Positions 60,618 through 64,000 of a stretch of DNA of 64,000 nucleotides are shown in pieces. This DNA comes from Paratinospora sagittata (Eukaryota; Streptophyta; Magnoliopsida; Ranunculales; Menispermaceae): the NCBI GenBank assembly GCA_035771175.1, contig CM069608.1:28892019-28956018 (forward strand), given 5' to 3'. The stretch's first letter is position 1; every line of letters starts with the position of its first letter. A model generated the notes under the pieces. That model ran no database searches and had not been told where the DNA came from. It saw only the letters and a list, made by a program, of their open reading frames with translations. The position numbers and the translations under genes were made by a program.

Positions 60618-62035
60618 ATCACAAGACACGAACATGTGGACAATGCGGTAGTGGAAGGTACTTTCCTTTTATTTAACTCCCCTGTACGAGTATTGTTTGA
60701 TACAAGATCAACTCATTCCTTTGTCGCCATATTAGTAGTGGAAAATCTAGGGCTAGAAGAACTGGAACCTGTGGACACCAAGACAATGGTATCTACCCCA
60801 GTAGGTGCCGAAGTAAAAATTTCTCAAAAATGCCCGAATTGTGAATTAAAGATGGTAGACAAATTATTCTGCACCGATTTGTCAATCGTATCACTAGAAG
60901 ATTTTGATATAATCTTAGGCATGAATTGGCTAACACCGCATAATGCAACTGTGGTCTGCCTCAACAAAAGAGTATATATAACTCTTCCAGATAAAATTGT
61001 ATTAAAGATTACAGGGTCGAAGTCACGATCACCAAAGTGCATCATTGTTCGAACAACGATTGGGGGGCGTAAATTGGAAGCCTTTCTACGCGAGGAAGAA
61101 AAGGAAACTGTACAACCTCTCATACTAGATGACATTAGTGTGGTATAGGAATTTCCTATTGTATTTCTGGAAGATTTACCTGGACTACCACCAGTATGAG
61201 AATTTGATTTCGAAATCAATGTTCTTCCATAAACGAATCCAGTGTTTATTCCACCGTATCGGCTGGGTCACACCAAACAGGTGGAACTGGATAAACAACT
61301 CAGAGAATTAGAAGGAAAATAATTTATCAGAAAAAAGGATCTCAACTTAGGGAGCTTCGATACTCTTCGTAAAGAAAAATGATGGTTATTTACGAATGTG
61401 CGTAGATTATCAAAAATTAAATAGTGTCACCATCAAGAATAAATATCCACTTCCCAGAATATATGATTTGTTTGATCAATTATGGGGAGAAAGATATTTT
61501 CTAAGATTCATTTACGGTCAAGGTACCATCAACTATGCATCAAGGAGTCTGACATATACAAAACCGCTTTTAGAACTCCGTATGGACACTACGAATTTGT
61601 GGTGATGTCGTTTGGATTAATAAATGTACCAGCTACCTTTATGGATTTAATACATTGAGTATTTCGACCATATTTAGATCATTTTGTAATAGTTTTCATA
61701 GATGACTTATTAATCTACTCGACTACTAAAGCTGAACACCGAGAACACTTGAGGATAGTATTAGAAACACTCAAGGCTCACCAATTATATGCAAAATTCA
61801 CTAAATGTGAATTCTGAACCCACAGGAGAAATTTCTTGGGGCATGTAGTGTTGGAAAAAGGCATCGAAGTAGATGTTGTCAAAGTGGAAGCAGTACTAAA
61901 TTGGAAACAACCTGGAAATGTCACAGAAATCTCGAGTTTCTTGGGTGTGGCAGGATACTACAGACGATTTATTCAAGATTTTGCCAAATTCGCCGCACCA
62001 ATGACCCGACTAATGAGGAATGATATTCCATTTCA
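60618..62035 (+). pseudogene. Gypsy protease and RT, right copy
   Basis: The protease active site reads DTRSTHSF, the Gly of DTG replaced by Arg, which should inactivate it; DFDIILGMNWL is kept. RT is more complete than in the left copy: [23 protein letters not shown], then [16 protein letters not shown], the catalytic FIDDLLIYS at about 61694-61720, and the connection [20 protein letters not shown]. It ends at about 62035 in LMRNDIPFH, just before RNase H would begin, where the Athila-like LTR starts. There are several stops and frameshifts, including one near 61605. Confidence 0.9.
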
Positions 62036-62041
62036 TTAGGA

Positions 62042-62578
62042 TGACTTATAAGTTGAGTTTTAGTAGTTAGTTTGCATGTTAATTTGATAGACTTTTAGGT
62101 GCATTTGCTTAGTTTTTAGATATTTTTGCATAAATTGCATACTTAGTTGTTTTAGGTTCATTTAGACTTTATCTTAGGCTTTTATAGGTTTTTATCATGA
62201 ATAAATGACATTTTGATACTTGTTAATATCACAGAAGTCATATACTTTGAGTGCATTTCATTTTAGTTAATACTTTGAATAATTGCATAGAATTTATACT
62301 TGTTTATACTTTGTTTTGTAGGTAAATAAAGAGCTTTTAAAATGGGTTGAAACAAGATTCAAATGGTGTTCAAAAATGACCAAAAACATGTGCAAAAAAG
62401 TGCAGAAGAAACAAAGAAAAGAAGTCCAAAAAGTCAATAATTTGGGTATCCACAAGGACATCACCACACCTGCGAACCGTGACTGGGAGCCGTGGCACCA
62501 AGAGTGGGCACTGTGGCACCGGTAACCCAGATTTGCGGGAGTGCGTGTTTTTTGGCGAGTTTTGACGCCCCTTTTTGT
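62042..62578 (+). mobile_element. Athila-like LTR fragment, right copy
   Basis: The counterpart of 7971-8510, starting TGACTTATAAG and ending CGCCCCTTTTTG. Both copies share the same left junction with the gypsy RT region. Confidence 0.55.
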
Positions 62579-63440
62579 CTTTTCACTCATTGGATGTATA
62601 TAGCTCGTCAGGAAAAATTATTAAATTATATAAATATGTAATGTTTTATTTATAACTGAAAAAATTAAGACTAATATTGTTTTACCTATATCTTTATTGG
62701 GGTAGTAAATGTGCATGAGGCGCAATAGGATCATTGCAAACATTGTCAGTTCTTCGTGGAACTAGAATCAAAAATTGGTCCCATGACCATAATTGCAAGA
62801 GGATAAGGGCCCTGATACACCCTCTTTCTCAAAATCAACTGCACGACACATTTGATGGTATAGCCACGCCAATGTTACACTCCCCAATGCGTAAGTGCCA
62901 ACCACGTCGAAATCAACAAGCAAAGGCAAGAATTCCAAATGTACCAAATTGTTCGGCTGGTTTGAGAATAAGCAACCCCTAATTAGTTGCAAAATGTACC
63001 CTCGTGCGTACCGAACAATCTTGATCTCCGACGCATTTTTAGGTAACGGTTGCACTCTCTCTGTAAGTGTTAATAGATTAAGTCTACCCCCACGTCTCTC
63101 TTTTCCAATTGGGGTAAATCCGAGCAACTCGGAACATAGTGCATTGTAATCAAGGCCAGTCGATCCAGTAATGGGGAGACCATAAACAGGCAGAATCAAT
63201 TGAATTTTCAAGTCCTGTAGGGTGATACTCGCCTCACCTACCGCCAAACAGAAGGTATGGGTCTCCTACCGTTATCGCTCAATCAATGTTGTGATCAAGT
63301 TCCAATCCAACTGGATAAATCCAACATGTGCCACTCCGTAAAATCATGTTCTCTGTAAGTATTGGATAATTTGAGGATTTAGTGGATAAGTGCGGGGGAG
63401 GATAGCTTCCCTTTGACGACAATGTAGCTCATTTACGTCC
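62579..63440 (-). pseudogene. Plant mobile domain exon of the MULE, right copy
   Basis: A more complete PMD than the left copy. The block ASITLQDLKIQLILPVYGLP is followed by LPKNASEIKIVRYARGYILQ, then FLPLLVDFDVVGTYALGSVT with LAWLYHQMCRAVD, all in PMD order. The frame ends at 62768 after GPLSS and a frameshift. A splice acceptor (TTTTGCAG on the minus strand) lies at 63441. Sequence from 62579 to 62767 is probably an intron or a decayed C-terminal part. Confidence 0.8.
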
Positions 63441-63846
63441 TGCAAAAGAACAAAAAAAGTTGTTAGCCTTTATTAAGATAAGAATTATAGAACTGAATTA
63501 CATATCTAAATTTACATTAATTACCTCCTGGATTAGAGGACCCTGGCTCTATCTAAATTCAACACATTAAACATTATGACCTAAATGAGATGCCAAAAAT
63601 TATGAACGTATGTATTAAAAGAAATTTTAAATTCAAACAACACCAAAAATTATATAATTAAATGCAAAATGAAATGCATTTGATATAATATAAGTTGCAC
63701 ATCTCCGTATGCACACACCGTCATGAAAATCAAGAAGTACGTAAGTTTTATTTTAGAACAAAAGTATCAAGAAGTGTCATATTACATCACCAAAGTACAT
63801 CATTATCAAAATCTAGAAAACATGAAGATTATGTTGCCAATAAATT

Positions 63847-64000
63847 TCAGGTGGCCCTTCCACAAAGAGCTGGACAACGACACCGATTGTGACCCTCACA
63901 TCCACAATGCCCACATTGAATCCCAGAGGACGGTTTTCTTATATCCATCTCATTTGTTATGCGTGATGTCCTCGGTGGACCGAATTTACGAACAAAATCA
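63847..64000 (-). pseudogene. MULE transposase C-terminus, right copy, cut by window end
   Basis: The counterpart of 9399-9552: the C-terminal CX2CX4HX4C zinc knuckle and stop. The rest of the transposase would lie beyond the window. Confidence 0.8.

Larger units (their letters stand above)
53420..64000. repeat. Right copy of the large direct duplication
   Basis: Matches 1-9552. It keeps three stretches lost from the left copy (about 190 bp at 54740-54930, about 470 bp at 61570-62035, and about 375 bp at 62578-62960). It lacks about 48 bp (at about 53782) and 18 bp (at about 58500) present in the left copy, and has an extra tandem unit of about 75 bp near 60105-60185. Confidence 0.93.

Noticed and set aside
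1..64000. Duplication as a pure assembly artefact
   Set aside because: The copies differ by scattered substitutions, several indels and copy-specific stops. Haplotype mis-joining remains possible and is listed as a check.

Overview
This window is plant nuclear DNA made almost entirely of nested, decayed transposable elements, with one recognisable host gene. Plant origin is shown by tRNA-Met and tRNA-Asp primer-binding sites, Athila-type Ty3/gypsy and Ty1/copia LTR elements with very long LTRs, a MuDR-like transposon with a plant mobile domain, a plant L1-type LINE, and an intact gene of the MiAMP1 antimicrobial-protein family. MiAMP1 was first described in Macadamia, and this copy keeps that spacing of cysteines. 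An angiosperm, perhaps an early-diverging eudicot, is plausible, but the species cannot be read from the sequence.

Layout. 1-9552 and 53420-64000 are two copies, in the same orientation, of one block of at least 10.5 kb that runs off both window edges. Each copy has a reverse-strand copia gag and long LTR placed in a forward gypsy gag, a 2.7-2.8 kb solo LTR (TSD TATGC) in the gypsy protease, a protease/RT remnant, an Athila-like LTR fragment, and the 3' end of a reverse-strand MULE with a plant mobile domain. The MULE transposase continues to about 12.1 kb, with its 5' flank to about 13.8 kb. 14.3-14.8 kb is a MITE. 16072-16395 (minus) is the MiAMP1-like gene, with a TATA box and a poly(A) signal. 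A young non-autonomous LTR element (16807-18868) sits about 310 bp upstream of its TATA box. 19.5-22.5 kb is a gypsy solo LTR. 26.2-32.0 kb is a LINE cut by a non-autonomous MULE and by a copia-type solo LTR. 32.0-41.2 kb is a patchwork of gypsy and Athila LTR pieces. 41549-51044 is a complete but inactivated Athila element with TSD CTTGG. It is inserted at the 3' side of a broken reading frame resembling the plant putative transposon protein family (51112-52942).

The most unusual signal is an array in the U3 of two related long copia-type LTR families and upstream of the 52.9 kb reading frame. It consists of repeated GAGGGCGCTA ... TAAGCGTCCTG modules, each a near-perfect stem-loop, lying upstream of a TATA box. 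A second class of short tandem repeats fills the transcribed part of the same LTRs. The shared array links the orphan reading frame to the copia family.

All transposon reading frames here carry stops or frameshifts. Several stops are shared by both copies of the duplicated block, so those elements were dead before it was duplicated. Only the MiAMP1-like gene looks functional. All identifications were made by eye from motifs; no database search was run.
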